Below are positions 1 to 9,925 of a DNA stretch of 36,702 nucleotides, in pieces. The position numbers were made by a program, and so were the translations under genes. The stretch lies in the NCBI GenBank assembly GCA_025350705.1, contig JANXXH010000005.1, positions 1-36,702 on the forward strand, in the 5' to 3' direction. The first letter of the stretch is position 1; the number at the start of each line of letters is the position of its first letter. The DNA comes from Gallionella sp. (GTDB taxonomy: Bacteria > Pseudomonadota > Gammaproteobacteria > Burkholderiales > Gallionellaceae). Below the pieces are notes generated by a model that was not told where the DNA came from, did no database searches, and was given only the letters and a program-made list of their open reading frames with translations.

Positions 1-228
1 GCCACTGCCGCGATCGAATTCAATTTTCCCGAAGCGGTGCTGCGCGCATCGCGCAAACCTGCCATCATGGCTGATGCGGCGTATGCAATTTTTACGCGCG
101 ATAGCCGCACTTGCAACGGAAATTATTTTATCGACGAAGAGGTGTTGCGCGAATCGGGCGTGAGCGATTTTGAACGTTATGCTGTGTCGCCAGGCACACC
201 GTTGTTCAAGGATTTGTTTCTTGGTTAA
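1..228 (+). CDS. Short-chain dehydrogenase/reductase family protein (HSDL2-like), C-terminal part; 5' end outside window
   Basis: Frame 1 is open from base 1: ATAAIEFNFPEAVLRASRKPAIMADAAYAIFTRDSRTCNGNYFIDEEVLRESGVSDFERYAVSPG..LFLG*, which resembles SDR/HSDL2-like C-termini. Confidence 0.7.
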   Translation, partial: ATAAIEFNFPEAVLRASRKPAIMADAAYAIFTRDSRTCNGNYFIDEEVLRESGVSDFERYAVSPGTPLFKDLFLG

Positions 229-271
229 TACTTGGTTGGTTCATGTTTTATTCTCGGGGGGGAATGATTAG

Positions 272-2125
272 ATGCAGATTCAAACTATGGATGTGATTAC
301 ACCGGAGCAGGCAGGCACCCTGCACGGGCTGTTCGTGGAACGCGCGCGCCGCTCGCCGGATAAAGTCGCCTATCGCTATTTTAGTTCCGACATCACGCCC
401 GCAAGCGGGCATGAGTCTTCTCTGAAACTTCGTTTTCAGCAGGATGGATGGCGCGACATCACTTGGCAGGGGATGCTGGATGAGGTGGCGCGCTGGCAGT
501 CGGCATTGTTAAGCGAGCATCTTGTGACGGGCGACCGCGTCGCCATCATGTTGCGCAATTGCCCGCAGTGGGTGATGTTCGAGCAGGCGGCGATGTCGCT
601 GGGCCTGGTGGTGGTACCGCTGTATGTGGTGGACAGGCCGGACAATATCGCCTACATCGTCAACGATGCGCAGGTGAAGGTGTTGTTGTTTGAAACAGGC
701 GAGCAGTGGCAGGCATTGCGCACGGCGATAACGCAATTGGAATGCGTGCAGCGTTTCGTCAGCATCGACAGGGTGTCTGACATGGGTGAACCCCGCCTGA
801 AATGTGCGGATGACTGGTTGCCCGCACAGGCGAAAATGGGCTGGGAGCGCGTGCGTGATCGTGATGCGCTGGCCACCATCATGTACACATCGGGCACCAC
901 CGGCAAACCCAAAGGCGTGATGCTGTCGCACCGCAACATCGTCTTTGATGCCTATGCCGGATTGCAGACCTTCCCCGCTAGCACGCACGATATCTGGCTG
1001 TCCTTCCTGCCTTTGTCGCACGCCTTCGAGCGTACGGCGGGCTACTACATGAGCATGATGGCCGGATCGACGGTGGCCTACGCGCGATCCATTCCTCTGT
1101 TGGCAGATGATCTGAAGATCATCCGTCCCACGATACTGGTTGCCGTGCCGCGTATTTACGAGCGTATCTACAACGCCATCCACGCCAAGCTGGAAGAAGG
1201 CCCGCCGTTGCGGCACAAGCTGTTCACGCTCACCGTGGATATCGGCTGGGATCGCTTCGAGTTTCAACAAGGGCGCGGTTCGTGGAAGTTCAAATTTTTG
1301 CTGTGGCCGTTACTCAAGCATCTGGTGGCTGACAAGGTGATGGACAGGTTGGGCGGGCGCTTGCGTTTGTCCATCAGCGGCGGAGCGGCATTGCCACCCA
1401 AGGTGTCACGCCTGTTCATCGCGCTCGGCCTGCCGCTGATCCAAGGCTACGGCCTGACCGAGACCAGCCCTGTGGTGAGTGTCAATCGCCTTGATAACAA
1501 TTATCCCGCCAGCATCGGGCGACCCTTGCCCGGTATCGAAGTGCGCATCGGAGCGCAGAATGCGCTGTTGGTGAAAGGCCCGTGCAACATGCTGGGCTAC
1601 TGGCACAATCCCGAAGCCACCGCCGCGATGATAGACAAGGACGGCTGGCTGAACACCGGCGACACCGCGCGCATCAGCGAGACCGGGCATATCTACATCA
1701 CGGGACGTCTGAAGGAGATCATCGTGATGTCCAACGGCGAGAAGGTGCCTCCTGCGGACATTGAGACTGCCATCCTGCGTGATTCTCTGTTCGACCAGGT
1801 GATGGTGTATGGCGAGGCGCATCCTACGCTGGTCGTACTGGCGGTGGTCAATCCCGAGCACTGGCAATCTTTCGCGAAACAGATCGGCGTGCGCCCCGAC
1901 ATGCCGGAATCTTTGCACGACTCTCGCATAGAGCAGCAGGTGTTGCAACGCATCGCGGAGCAGATCAAGGAGTTTCCCGGCTACGCCAAGGTACGCCGCG
2001 CGTTGCTGCTCACCGAGCCGTGGAGCATCGAGAATGGTATGTTGACTCCCACTCTCAAACTCAAACGTCCTCAAGTGTCAGTGCGCTACGCCAAGGAAAT
2101 CGAACAGCTCTATCAAGGGCGCTGA
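272..2125 (+). CDS. Long-chain acyl-CoA synthetase (AMP-dependent synthetase/ligase)
   Basis: 617 aa with the AMP-binding motif YTSGTTGKPKGVMLSH, then GYGLTETSP, GWLNTGDTA and GRLKEIIVMSNGEKV. Confidence 0.93.
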   Translation: MQIQTMDVITPEQAGTLHGLFVERARRSPDKVAYRYFSSDITPASGHESSLKLRFQQDGWRDITWQGMLDEVARWQSALLSEHLVTGDRVAIMLRNCPQWVMFEQAAMSLGLVVVPLYVVDRPDNIAYIVNDAQVKVLLFETGEQWQALRTAITQLECVQRFVSIDRVSDMGEPRLKCADDWLPAQAKMGWERVRDRDALATIMYTSGTTGKPKGVMLSHRNIVFDAYAGLQTFPASTHDIWLSFLPLSHAFERTAGYYMSMMAGSTVAYARSIPLLADDLKIIRPTILVAVPRIYERIYNAIHAKLEEGPPLRHKLFTLTVDIGWDRFEFQQGRGSWKFKFLLWPLLKHLVADKVMDRLGGRLRLSISGGAALPPKVSRLFIALGLPLIQGYGLTETSPVVSVNRLDNNYPASIGRPLPGIEVRIGAQNALLVKGPCNMLGYWHNPEATAAMIDKDGWLNTGDTARISETGHIYITGRLKEIIVMSNGEKVPPADIETAILRDSLFDQVMVYGEAHPTLVVLAVVNPEHWQSFAKQIGVRPDMPESLHDSRIEQQVLQRIAEQIKEFPGYAKVRRALLLTEPWSIENGMLTPTLKLKRPQVSVRYAKEIEQLYQGR

Positions 2126-2126
2126 C

Positions 2127-2546
2127 ATGGGGAACGCTGGCATGCACGAAGAACATCCGACCACGACATTACCGCAGCGCGAGCCGACCATACGCATCTC
2201 AGCGATGCCTTCCGACGCCAGTTACACCGGCGACATCTTTGGTGGCTGGCTGATGGGGCAGGTGGACATTGCGGGCAGCATCCCGGCACTGCATCGCGCC
2301 AAGGGCCGTGTCGCAACCGTGGCGGTGAATTCCTTCGTGTTCAAGCAACCCATCTTTGTCGGCGACATTGTGAGTTTTTACACCCGGATCGTGAAAGTGG
2401 GAACGACTTCGATCACCGTCGAGGTCGAGGTCTACGCGCAACGCGATCCGGCCAAGCCGGTTTGCGTCAAGGTGACCGAAGCGACGCTGACTTATGTCGC
2501 GGTGGGGGAAAACCGCAAACCAAGACCGGTGCCGCCGGAAGATTGA
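2127..2546 (+). CDS. Acyl-CoA thioesterase, hotdog fold (YciA/BACH-like)
   Basis: 139 aa, MPSDASYTGDIFGGWLMGQVDIAGSIPA..VAVNSFVFKQPIFVGDIVSFYTRIVKVG typical of YciA-like thioesterases. Confidence 0.85.
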   Translation: MGNAGMHEEHPTTTLPQREPTIRISAMPSDASYTGDIFGGWLMGQVDIAGSIPALHRAKGRVATVAVNSFVFKQPIFVGDIVSFYTRIVKVGTTSITVEVEVYAQRDPAKPVCVKVTEATLTYVAVGENRKPRPVPPED

Positions 2547-2558
2547 TAAAAGATGAGG

Positions 2559-2647
2559 TTGTAGGAGCGGGCCATGCCCGCGATCTTTAAATGAATCGCG
2601 GGTACGAAGAGCTTTTGTCCGGGCACCCGCATGGCCCGCTCCTACAA
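2559..2647. repeat. REP/BIME-like inverted repeat
   Basis: TTGTAGGAGCGGGCCATG (2559-2576) is the perfect reverse complement of CATGGCCCGCTCCTACAA (2630-2647); inner CCCGCGAT/ATCGCGGG also pair. Resembles Pseudomonas-type GTAGGAGCGGG..CCCGCGA REPs. Confidence 0.88.
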
Positions 2648-2681
2648 ATGGAGCTTATGGAATAAGAATGGGAGAGAAAAG

Positions 2682-5165
2682 ATGAACAATAATTTCCATA
2701 TCCGCAAAGTCGCAGTCCTCGGTGCAGGCGTGATGGGCGCGCAGATCGCGGCGCACATGGTCAACGCCAATGTCGAGACGCTGTTGTTCGAGTTGCCCGC
2801 CAAAGAGGGCGACCCGAACGGCAACGTGAACAAGGCGCTGGACGGCCTGAAGAAGCTCGAGCCATCGCCCATTGCCAGCCCGTCAAAGATCACTTTCATC
2901 CAGCCTGCCAACTATGAACAGCATCTGGAAAGATTGCGCGAGTGCGACCTGATCATCGAGGCCATCGCCGAGCGCATCGACTGGAAATCCGACCTGTACA
3001 AGAAAGTCGCGCCCTACGTTGGTGCACACGCGATCTTCGCGACCAACACCTCCGGCCTGTCGATCAACACGCTCGCCGAGGCATTTCCGGAAAACCTGCG
3101 CCACCGTTTCTGCGGCATCCATTTCTTCAATCCGCCGCGCTACATGCATCTGGTCGAGTTGATCCCCTGCAAGGGCACAGAAGTAACTTTGCTCGATCAC
3201 CTTGAAGAATTCCTCGTCTCCACCTTGGGCAAAGGCGTGGTACGTGCCAAGGACACGCCCAATTTCATCGCCAACCGCATCGGCGTGTTCTCGATGCTCG
3301 CCACCAAGCATCACGCGCAGGAATTCGGTCTAGGTTTCGATATGGTGGACGCGCTCACCGGGCGCTATCTCGGTCGCCCCAAGAGTGCTACCTTCCGCAC
3401 GCTGGACATCGTCGGCCTCGACGTGTTCGCGCATGTGGTCGAAACGATGCGCGTCAATCTCACCGGCGATTCGTGGCATAAACATTACGATGTACCGGAA
3501 TGGTTCAAGTACTTGGTCGGGCAGGGCGCGCTCGGGCAGAAATCCAAAAAAGGCATCTACCAGAAGATCGGCAAGGACATCCATGTCTTCGACCTGAAGA
3601 CCAAAGAGTATCGCCTCTCGGACGCCAAGGTGGACGACGAGGTGAAGGAGATATTGCGCGAGCGCGACTGGGCGAAGAAGCTCGCCGGGCTGCGTCGCAA
3701 CCAGCATCCGCAAGCGCAGTTCCTGTGGGCGTCGTTCCGCGACGTGTTCCATTATTGCGCGATCAATTTGCAAACCATCGCCGACAACGCGCGCGACCTC
3801 GACTTCGCGGTGCGCTGGGGTTTCGGCTGGGACATCGGCCCGTTCGAGATCTGGCAGACCGCGGGCTGGCAGGAAGTCGCGGGCTGGATCGCTCACGACA
3901 TCCAGACCGGCAAGACCATGTCAGACATGCCGTTGCCGGAATGGGTCACCGATCCGGTGCGCAACGAAGTTCATGACATGCGTGGTTCTTATGCGCCGCT
4001 GAAGAAGACGCAGGAGCCGCGCTCCGAGCTTGCTGTTTACAAACGCCAACCTTTCCCAGACCGCCTGCTCGGCGAAGATCGCACATACGGCGAGACCGTG
4101 TTCGAGACTAGCGATGTGCGCATGTGGCACACTGGCGACAATATCGCGATACTCAGTTTTAAATCCAAGATGCATGCGATCAGCAACGAAGTGCTGGATG
4201 GCATCTTGCGCGCAGTGAGCGAAGCCGAGGAACATTTTTCCGCACTCATCATCTGGCAAACCGAAGCGCCGTTCTCCGCAGGGGCGCACCTGCTGCAACT
4301 GATGCAGGGCGTGCAGGAAGCCGCCGATGCGCCTGTTGGGGTGTTCGATAAACTCAAGGGCGCGGCGGACCGCGTGAAATACACCATCGCGGGCGGCGGA
4401 GGGCTGGGCGAGATCGTCAATGCCGCAGCGGGCAACGTGCCGCGCGTCGAAGACGTGGTCGCCAAATTCCAGCAAGTGTCGCAGCGTCTGCGTTACGCGC
4501 AAGTGCCCACGATCGCGGCGGTGTATGGCTTGGCGCTCGGCGGCGGCTGCGAATTCTCGATTCACTGCACGCGCATCGTTGCGTCGCTGGAAACATACAT
4601 CGGCCTGGTCGAAGTCGGCGTCGGCGTATTGCCCGCAGGTGGCGGCAGCAAAGAGATGGCTCTGCGCGCGGCCAATGAAGCCCGAGGAGGCGACATCTTC
4701 CCCTACCTCAAACGCTACTTCCAGCAGATCGCGATGGGCGAAGTCGCCAAGAGCGCCGAGCTCGCGCGCGACATGGGCTACCTCAAGCAATCGGATCGCA
4801 TCGTGCTCAACCAGTATGAATTGCTGCACGTCGCCAAGGAAGAAGCCCGCGCGCTCACCGCCACAGCGTATCGCCCACCGCTCGCGCCTCGCCAGATCCC
4901 CGTCGCCGGGCGCACCGGCATCGCCACCCTCAAAGCTGCGATGATCAACATGCTAGAAGGCGGCTTCATCTCCGAACACGACTACAACATCGGCTGCCGC
5001 ATCGCCGAGACGATGTGCGGTGGCGACGTCGAAGTGGGCAGCATGGTGGACGAACAATGGCTGCTTGATCTGGAACGCAAGAACTTCATGGAATTGCTGG
5101 CGACGCAGAAGACGCGTGATCGGGTGGAATATATGTTGAAGAATGGGAAGCCGTTGAGAAACTAG
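2682..5165 (+). CDS. Bifunctional 3-hydroxyacyl-CoA dehydrogenase/enoyl-CoA hydratase (FadB-like)
   Basis: N-terminal Rossmann motif VAVLGAGVMGAQIAAHMVNA, HFFNPPRYMHLVELIP, C-terminal crotonase motif YGLALGGGCEFSIHC. ATG at 2682 follows GGGAGAGAAAAG; the listed ORF start at 2631 lies inside the REP element. Confidence 0.92.
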   Translation: MNNNFHIRKVAVLGAGVMGAQIAAHMVNANVETLLFELPAKEGDPNGNVNKALDGLKKLEPSPIASPSKITFIQPANYEQHLERLRECDLIIEAIAERIDWKSDLYKKVAPYVGAHAIFATNTSGLSINTLAEAFPENLRHRFCGIHFFNPPRYMHLVELIPCKGTEVTLLDHLEEFLVSTLGKGVVRAKDTPNFIANRIGVFSMLATKHHAQEFGLGFDMVDALTGRYLGRPKSATFRTLDIVGLDVFAHVVETMRVNLTGDSWHKHYDVPEWFKYLVGQGALGQKSKKGIYQKIGKDIHVFDLKTKEYRLSDAKVDDEVKEILRERDWAKKLAGLRRNQHPQAQFLWASFRDVFHYCAINLQTIADNARDLDFAVRWGFGWDIGPFEIWQTAGWQEVAGWIAHDIQTGKTMSDMPLPEWVTDPVRNEVHDMRGSYAPLKKTQEPRSELAVYKRQPFPDRLLGEDRTYGETVFETSDVRMWHTGDNIAILSFKSKMHAISNEVLDGILRAVSEAEEHFSALIIWQTEAPFSAGAHLLQLMQGVQEAADAPVGVFDKLKGAADRVKYTIAGGGGLGEIVNAAAGNVPRVEDVVAKFQQVSQRLRYAQVPTIAAVYGLALGGGCEFSIHCTRIVASLETYIGLVEVGVGVLPAGGGSKEMALRAANEARGGDIFPYLKRYFQQIAMGEVAKSAELARDMGYLKQSDRIVLNQYELLHVAKEEARALTATAYRPPLAPRQIPVAGRTGIATLKAAMINMLEGGFISEHDYNIGCRIAETMCGGDVEVGSMVDEQWLLDLERKNFMELLATQKTRDRVEYMLKNGKPLRN

Positions 5166-5177
5166 GGCCTCATATAA

Positions 5178-5825
5178 ATGGCTGTGCTTACTAAAGAGTC
5201 TAATGAAATGAACAATTCCCGAATGCTCAGCAGAAAAGAAAGACTAAATAAATTGGCTTGGCCAATTTTTATCATTTTGGTAGGCGCGTATTTGCTAATG
5301 CTTGGGTTAATTATGGGAAAGAATGCAGGATTTATAGTTCTTGGCTTAGTGATTATTGTTGTTTCTATTTGGGTTGGCTGGAAAAAATATTCAATCAAAT
5401 CGGATGAGGTAAAACCCCAAACGGAACTGGGAAAGATCATATCGAAAATTGATGAAACTATGGCTTCAATCTTCGCCGTGATATTTCCAGTATTTATAGT
5501 ACTTGCTATAGCAGTTTCTATTATTGGTGCAATTTTCGGTGCGGACAAGGAGCAGGAGAAGTACCTTAAAATATCCAAGATGGATGCGTCAGTCTTCTTT
5601 AAATTGGCATGCCAGTCAAAGTCTATATGTAAGAATTATGCTGATGTCAGGTTAAGCTGTGCAGAAGCGGGAAGCATTCAGAAATGCATAGAAATTAAGA
5701 TGAAAGGTGATGACTATAGTGCTTGCACTGATGATGGAAGAATCAACGGATTAGAAGAACAGCTAGTCCCTAATTTTGCTCAATGCATTGGGAACAAGAT
5801 TTCATCTTTTCTAAGCAGTAAATAA
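5178..5825 (+). CDS. Hypothetical membrane protein with Cys-containing C-terminal domain
   Basis: 215 aa; two hydrophobic blocks (WPIFIILVGAYLLMLGLIMG.., IFAVIFPVFIVLAIAVSIIGAIFG), then a soluble tail with several Cys. Visibly more AT-rich than its neighbours. Start could be the internal ATG (MNNSRML). Confidence 0.65.
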   Translation: MAVLTKESNEMNNSRMLSRKERLNKLAWPIFIILVGAYLLMLGLIMGKNAGFIVLGLVIIVVSIWVGWKKYSIKSDEVKPQTELGKIISKIDETMASIFAVIFPVFIVLAIAVSIIGAIFGADKEQEKYLKISKMDASVFFKLACQSKSICKNYADVRLSCAEAGSIQKCIEIKMKGDDYSACTDDGRINGLEEQLVPNFAQCIGNKISSFLSSK

Positions 5826-5915
5826 TAAAGGGATGCAAGGAATGCCAATGGGGTCAGCATCGCAATTGTTTTCACAAGGCAGTAACGTTTGTAAACAACA
5901 AGAGATGCAGGGGAA

Positions 5916-6272
5916 ATGGTAATGCAGCCATACAAAGCCAGTTGCCACTGCGGCGCGATCCACTTCACATTTGAAGCCGAGCCTTTCACCAAAGGGCTGC
6001 GCTGCAACTGCTCGTACTGTTCCAGGCGGGGAACGATGATGCATCTGGTGCCGGGGGCGCTGTTCCATATCGACGCGAAAGAAGGCGCGCTGAATTTTTA
6101 CCGGTTCGGCAAAGAGCAGGCGAAGCACTATTTCTGCAAAACCTGCGGCATCTCCACCTTCAGCGAAACGACCAGGAGGCCGGGGCAATATATCGTGAAC
6201 CTCGGATGTGTCGAAGGGGTGGACACTTTTGCGCTGGAGACGACGGTGTTTGATGGCAAGAATCTGCTCTAG
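5916..6272 (+). CDS. GFA/CENP-V domain zinc protein (glutathione-dependent formaldehyde-activating enzyme family)
   Basis: 118 aa: ASCHCGAIHF..LRCNCSYCSRRG..YFCKTCGISTFSE, the characteristic GFA zinc ligands. Confidence 0.88.
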   Translation: MVMQPYKASCHCGAIHFTFEAEPFTKGLRCNCSYCSRRGTMMHLVPGALFHIDAKEGALNFYRFGKEQAKHYFCKTCGISTFSETTRRPGQYIVNLGCVEGVDTFALETTVFDGKNLL

Positions 6273-6336
6273 GTGTGACGCAGCGTTCTATAGTGATCAT
6301 AATGTTGTATGGGCAAGGAATAATCAGAGGCAAACC

Positions 6337-6765
6337 ATGAGTAATGAGATCGATATCCCGTCTGTAGCACATGTCATACAATTGGCTGTGGCCCCGGTTT
6401 TTCTGCTGACGGGCATAGGCGCCATCCTGTCTGTCCTGTCTGGTCGGCTGGCACGCGTGATCGATCGCTTCCGCATCGTTAATAATATGGAGGGTGATGT
6501 GCGCACAGCGCATGAGGTGGAAATTGGGCAGTTGTTAAGCAGGTCCAGGTGGATACACTGGTCGATTACACTTTGCACGGTATGCGCCTTGCTAGTTTGC
6601 ATCGTGATCGCAACACTTTTTATCGGCTCGGAATTGGGCAAGGATACGTCAAGCGTAATAGCCATACTTTTCACTGGGGCTATGCTTACCCTGATTGGTG
6701 GCTTGACGTGTTTCCTGCGCGAAATCTCGATTGCAACAGACGTCATATCACGAGATGTTACCTAG
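6337..6765 (+). CDS. DUF2721 family membrane protein
   Basis: MSNEIDIPSVAHVIQLAVAPVFLLTGIGAILSVLSGRLARVIDRFR.. with later TM helices; ATG 6337 preferred over the listed upstream start. Confidence 0.8.
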   Translation: MSNEIDIPSVAHVIQLAVAPVFLLTGIGAILSVLSGRLARVIDRFRIVNNMEGDVRTAHEVEIGQLLSRSRWIHWSITLCTVCALLVCIVIATLFIGSELGKDTSSVIAILFTGAMLTLIGGLTCFLREISIATDVISRDVT

Positions 6766-6850
6766 CCTCGTAAGAAAGTGTAACAGGAGACATACCACGC
6801 CACATTGAAGAGATGAACATCTTGAGCAAACCCACTCACCGGAGGTTTAT

Positions 6851-8047
6851 ATGAGCAAACAAATACAGGAAGCCTACATCGTCGCCGCAACCCGCACACC
6901 GGTGGGCAAGGCGCCGCGCGGCATGTTCCGCAACACGCGTTCTGATGATTTGCTGGTGCATACGCTGAAGAGCGTGCTGGCGCAGGTGCCTTCACTCGAC
7001 CCGGCCTCCATTGCCGATGTGATCGTCGGCTGTGCGATGCCGGAGGCGGAGCAGGGGGTGAACGTGGCGCGCATCGCGGTATTGCTGGCCGGGTTACCGA
7101 ACACGGTGCCGGGCCTGACCATCAACCGTTTCTGCTCTTCCGGCTTGCAGGCGGTGGCGCTGGCGGCGGATCGCATCCGTCTCGGCGAGGCCGACGTGAT
7201 GATCGCGGCGGGCATGGAGAGCATGAGCATGGTGCCGATGATGGGCAACAAGATCGCATTCAATCCCGCCGTGTTCGAGGACGAGCATTACGGCATCGCT
7301 TACGGCATGGGGCTGACGGCGGAGAAAGTGGCGGAGAAGTGGAAGGTCTCGCGTGAAGCGCAGGATGCGTTCGCGTTGCAGAGTCACCAGCGCGCCATCG
7401 CGGCGATCAACAACGGCGAATTCAAGGATGAGATCACGCCGTACCATATCAGCGAGCATGTGCCGGACATGAACTCGCGCGAGGTGAAGATCAAGGGGCG
7501 CGACGTGGCGCAGGACGAAGGGCCCCGTGCCGATACTACATTGGAAGCGCTGGGCAAACTCAAAACGGTGTTCGCGCAAAAAGGCTCGGTGACGGCGGGC
7601 AACAGTTCGCAGATGTCGGATGGCGCGGGTGCGGTGTTGCTGTGCTCTGAGGCGGTGTTGAAGCGCTACAACCTCACCCCCATTGGCAAGTTTCTCGGAT
7701 TCAGCGTCGCGGGTGTGCCACCAGAAATTATGGGCATCGGCCCGAAAGAGGCGATCCCGCGCGTGTTGAAGCAGGTGGGCTTGAGTCTGAGCGACATGGG
7801 CTGGATCGAGCTCAATGAGGCCTTTGCCGCACAGTCGCTGGCGGTGATCGGCGATGTCGGCCTCGACCCGAAGATCGTCAATCCACTCGGCGGCGCGATC
7901 GCGCTCGGCCATCCGCTGGGTGCGACCGGCGCGATCCGCACCGCGACACTGTTGCACGGGCTGCGCCGCCGCAAGCTAAAATATGGCATGGTGACGATGT
8001 GTATTGGGACGGGTATGGGGGCGGCTGGGGTGTTTGAGGCACTGTAA
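6851..8047 (+). CDS. Acetyl-CoA C-acyltransferase (thiolase)
   Basis: 398 aa; TINRFCSSGLQAVALAADRI (acylation Cys), NPLGGAIALGHPLGATGAIR, MCIGTGMGAAGVFE. Confidence 0.93.
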   Translation: MSKQIQEAYIVAATRTPVGKAPRGMFRNTRSDDLLVHTLKSVLAQVPSLDPASIADVIVGCAMPEAEQGVNVARIAVLLAGLPNTVPGLTINRFCSSGLQAVALAADRIRLGEADVMIAAGMESMSMVPMMGNKIAFNPAVFEDEHYGIAYGMGLTAEKVAEKWKVSREAQDAFALQSHQRAIAAINNGEFKDEITPYHISEHVPDMNSREVKIKGRDVAQDEGPRADTTLEALGKLKTVFAQKGSVTAGNSSQMSDGAGAVLLCSEAVLKRYNLTPIGKFLGFSVAGVPPEIMGIGPKEAIPRVLKQVGLSLSDMGWIELNEAFAAQSLAVIGDVGLDPKIVNPLGGAIALGHPLGATGAIRTATLLHGLRRRKLKYGMVTMCIGTGMGAAGVFEAL

Positions 8048-8081
8048 ACTTATTGCACGGCTTATTTCTGAAAGGGAGAAA

Positions 8082-8645
8082 ATGAAAAGAATATTGTTGT
8101 TGATCTGCTGTGTGTCGCTTAACTGGAACGCGAGTGCAGTAGAAGTGGGGGGAGTAAAGCTGCCGGACAGTGTGCAAGTCGGCAATCGCGATCTGGTGTT
8201 GAACGGCGCGGGTATCCGCACCAAGTTCTTCTTGAAAATTTATGTCGCGGCGCTGTATCTCGGTGAGAAAGCATTTGTGGGTGAGTCCGCGCTGAATCAA
8301 TCCGGGGAGAAGCGGATCGCCTTGCATGTCTTGCGAGAGCTTAGCGACGAGCAAATGTTGCATTCGTTCAACGAGGTGATGGTCGCGAATCAAACGCCTG
8401 CCGAGATGCAGGCGATGGAGCCGCAGCTTCAGGAATTGACGGCGATTTTTCATGCTGTCAAAACAGTGAAAAAAGGAGATGTCATTAACCTGGATTATCT
8501 CCCGGATAGTGGCACACAGATCGTTGTGAATGGCGTACAGATGGGAAACATCCCCAGTTCGGTATTCAATCGCGCGCTCTTCAAAATCTGGCTGGGCGAC
8601 AAACCTGCCCAGCCTGATCTGAAGCAAAAAATGCTGGGAATGTAG
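8082..8645 (+). CDS. Chalcone isomerase-like family protein, secreted
   Basis: Signal peptide MKRILLLICCVSLNWNASA; VGGVKLPDSVQVGNRDLVLNGAGIRTKFFLKIYVAALYL; RBS AAGGGAG before ATG 8082. Confidence 0.85.
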   Translation: MKRILLLICCVSLNWNASAVEVGGVKLPDSVQVGNRDLVLNGAGIRTKFFLKIYVAALYLGEKAFVGESALNQSGEKRIALHVLRELSDEQMLHSFNEVMVANQTPAEMQAMEPQLQELTAIFHAVKTVKKGDVINLDYLPDSGTQIVVNGVQMGNIPSSVFNRALFKIWLGDKPAQPDLKQKMLGM

Positions 8646-9856
8646 TGAGCGATGCAGAGCGACTCAATGCTGATGGTCATGCGGCCAGATTGAATCAAGC
8701 TGCATTGCAACGTGCGTTGCATGCACAGGGCGAGGAATGGCAAAACCTGGTGTTTGAGCGTTGCCCGCATTTGTTTGCTGATGCGGCGGTCTTCATTGAC
8801 GCGATTCAGTTGCAACTGATGCGCGATATGGTTGCGGCGGTGGAACGGGTGGTCAAGCTGCCGGGGTGGATGAGCAATGAACCCGCGCAACAAGATTGCC
8901 TGGGCGTGTTTTACGGCTACGACTTTCACCTCAACGAGCAGGGCGCGCACCTGATCGAGATCAACACCAATGCGGGCGGGGGATTTCTTAGTGAATTGCT
9001 GATCGATAGCCAGCGCGATGCTGGTTTACCCGGCAAGGCTGTTGCAGTTGAAAATCTTGAACCAACTTTTCTCGCGATGTTCCGCAACGAGTGGCGATTG
9101 GTGCGCGGCGATGTGCCGCTCAAGACCGTCGCCATCGTGGACGAACAACCTGAAGCGCAATATCTTTATCCGGAATTCCTGCTGGCGAAGGCGATGTTCC
9201 AGCGCGCCGGGATTGCAGCGTACATCACCGATCCATCGGAGTTGCTGGCGCGTGATGATGGCTTGTACCTCGACGGGAACAAGATCGATCTGGTATATAA
9301 CCGCCTGACGGATTTTTCCTTGCAACAACATCCCGCGTTGCGGCAAGCGTATCTGGACGGGCGCGTGGTGTTGACACCTTCTCCCGCACACTATGTCCGT
9401 TACGCTGACAAGCGTAACCTGGCGCGGCTGAGCGATGCGGATGGTTTGCATGCACTTGGCGCGAGCAAAGCGGACATCGCTGTCTTGCAGACAGGTGTAC
9501 CACATACCGTTGAGGTGCGGCCGGAAAAGGAAGAGACGCTGTGGTCGGAGCGCAAGCAGTGGTTCTTCAAACCGAACACCGGCTATGGCAGCAAAGGCGC
9601 GTATCGTGGTGAAAAATTGACCAAGCGCGTGTTCGGCGAGATCATGCGATCTGATTATGTCGCGCAAAAAATGGCCGCACCGGGCGAGCGCTCGGTATGC
9701 GTGAATGACGCCGATGAGGTTGTGCTCAAGTACGATGTGCGCTGTTATGTGTATGACGGACATATCCAATTGGTCGCGGCCCGGCTGTATCAGGGGCAGA
9801 CCACCAACTTCCGCACACCGGGCGGAGGTTTCGCCACTGTGTGCGTGGTCGGGTAA
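8645..9856 (+). CDS. ATP-grasp-like conserved protein (glutathione(spermidine)-synthase-like)
   Basis: 403 aa, GTG start overlapping the upstream TAG; HLIEINTNAGGGFLSELL and WFFKPNTGYGSKGAYRG resemble ATP-grasp loops. Specific function not recognised. Confidence 0.65.
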   Translation: MSDAERLNADGHAARLNQAALQRALHAQGEEWQNLVFERCPHLFADAAVFIDAIQLQLMRDMVAAVERVVKLPGWMSNEPAQQDCLGVFYGYDFHLNEQGAHLIEINTNAGGGFLSELLIDSQRDAGLPGKAVAVENLEPTFLAMFRNEWRLVRGDVPLKTVAIVDEQPEAQYLYPEFLLAKAMFQRAGIAAYITDPSELLARDDGLYLDGNKIDLVYNRLTDFSLQQHPALRQAYLDGRVVLTPSPAHYVRYADKRNLARLSDADGLHALGASKADIAVLQTGVPHTVEVRPEKEETLWSERKQWFFKPNTGYGSKGAYRGEKLTKRVFGEIMRSDYVAQKMAAPGERSVCVNDADEVVLKYDVRCYVYDGHIQLVAARLYQGQTTNFRTPGGGFATVCVVG

Positions 9857-9925
9857 AATAGATTTTTGTTGATCTATGCATTTCTTGCGGTGACGTATCG
9901 CATGGTTATAATCCAAGGAGGAATC

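Noticed and set aside
2631-2681. N-terminal extension of the FadB-like ORF
   Set aside because: Lies in the REP element; a good RBS and ATG are at 2682.
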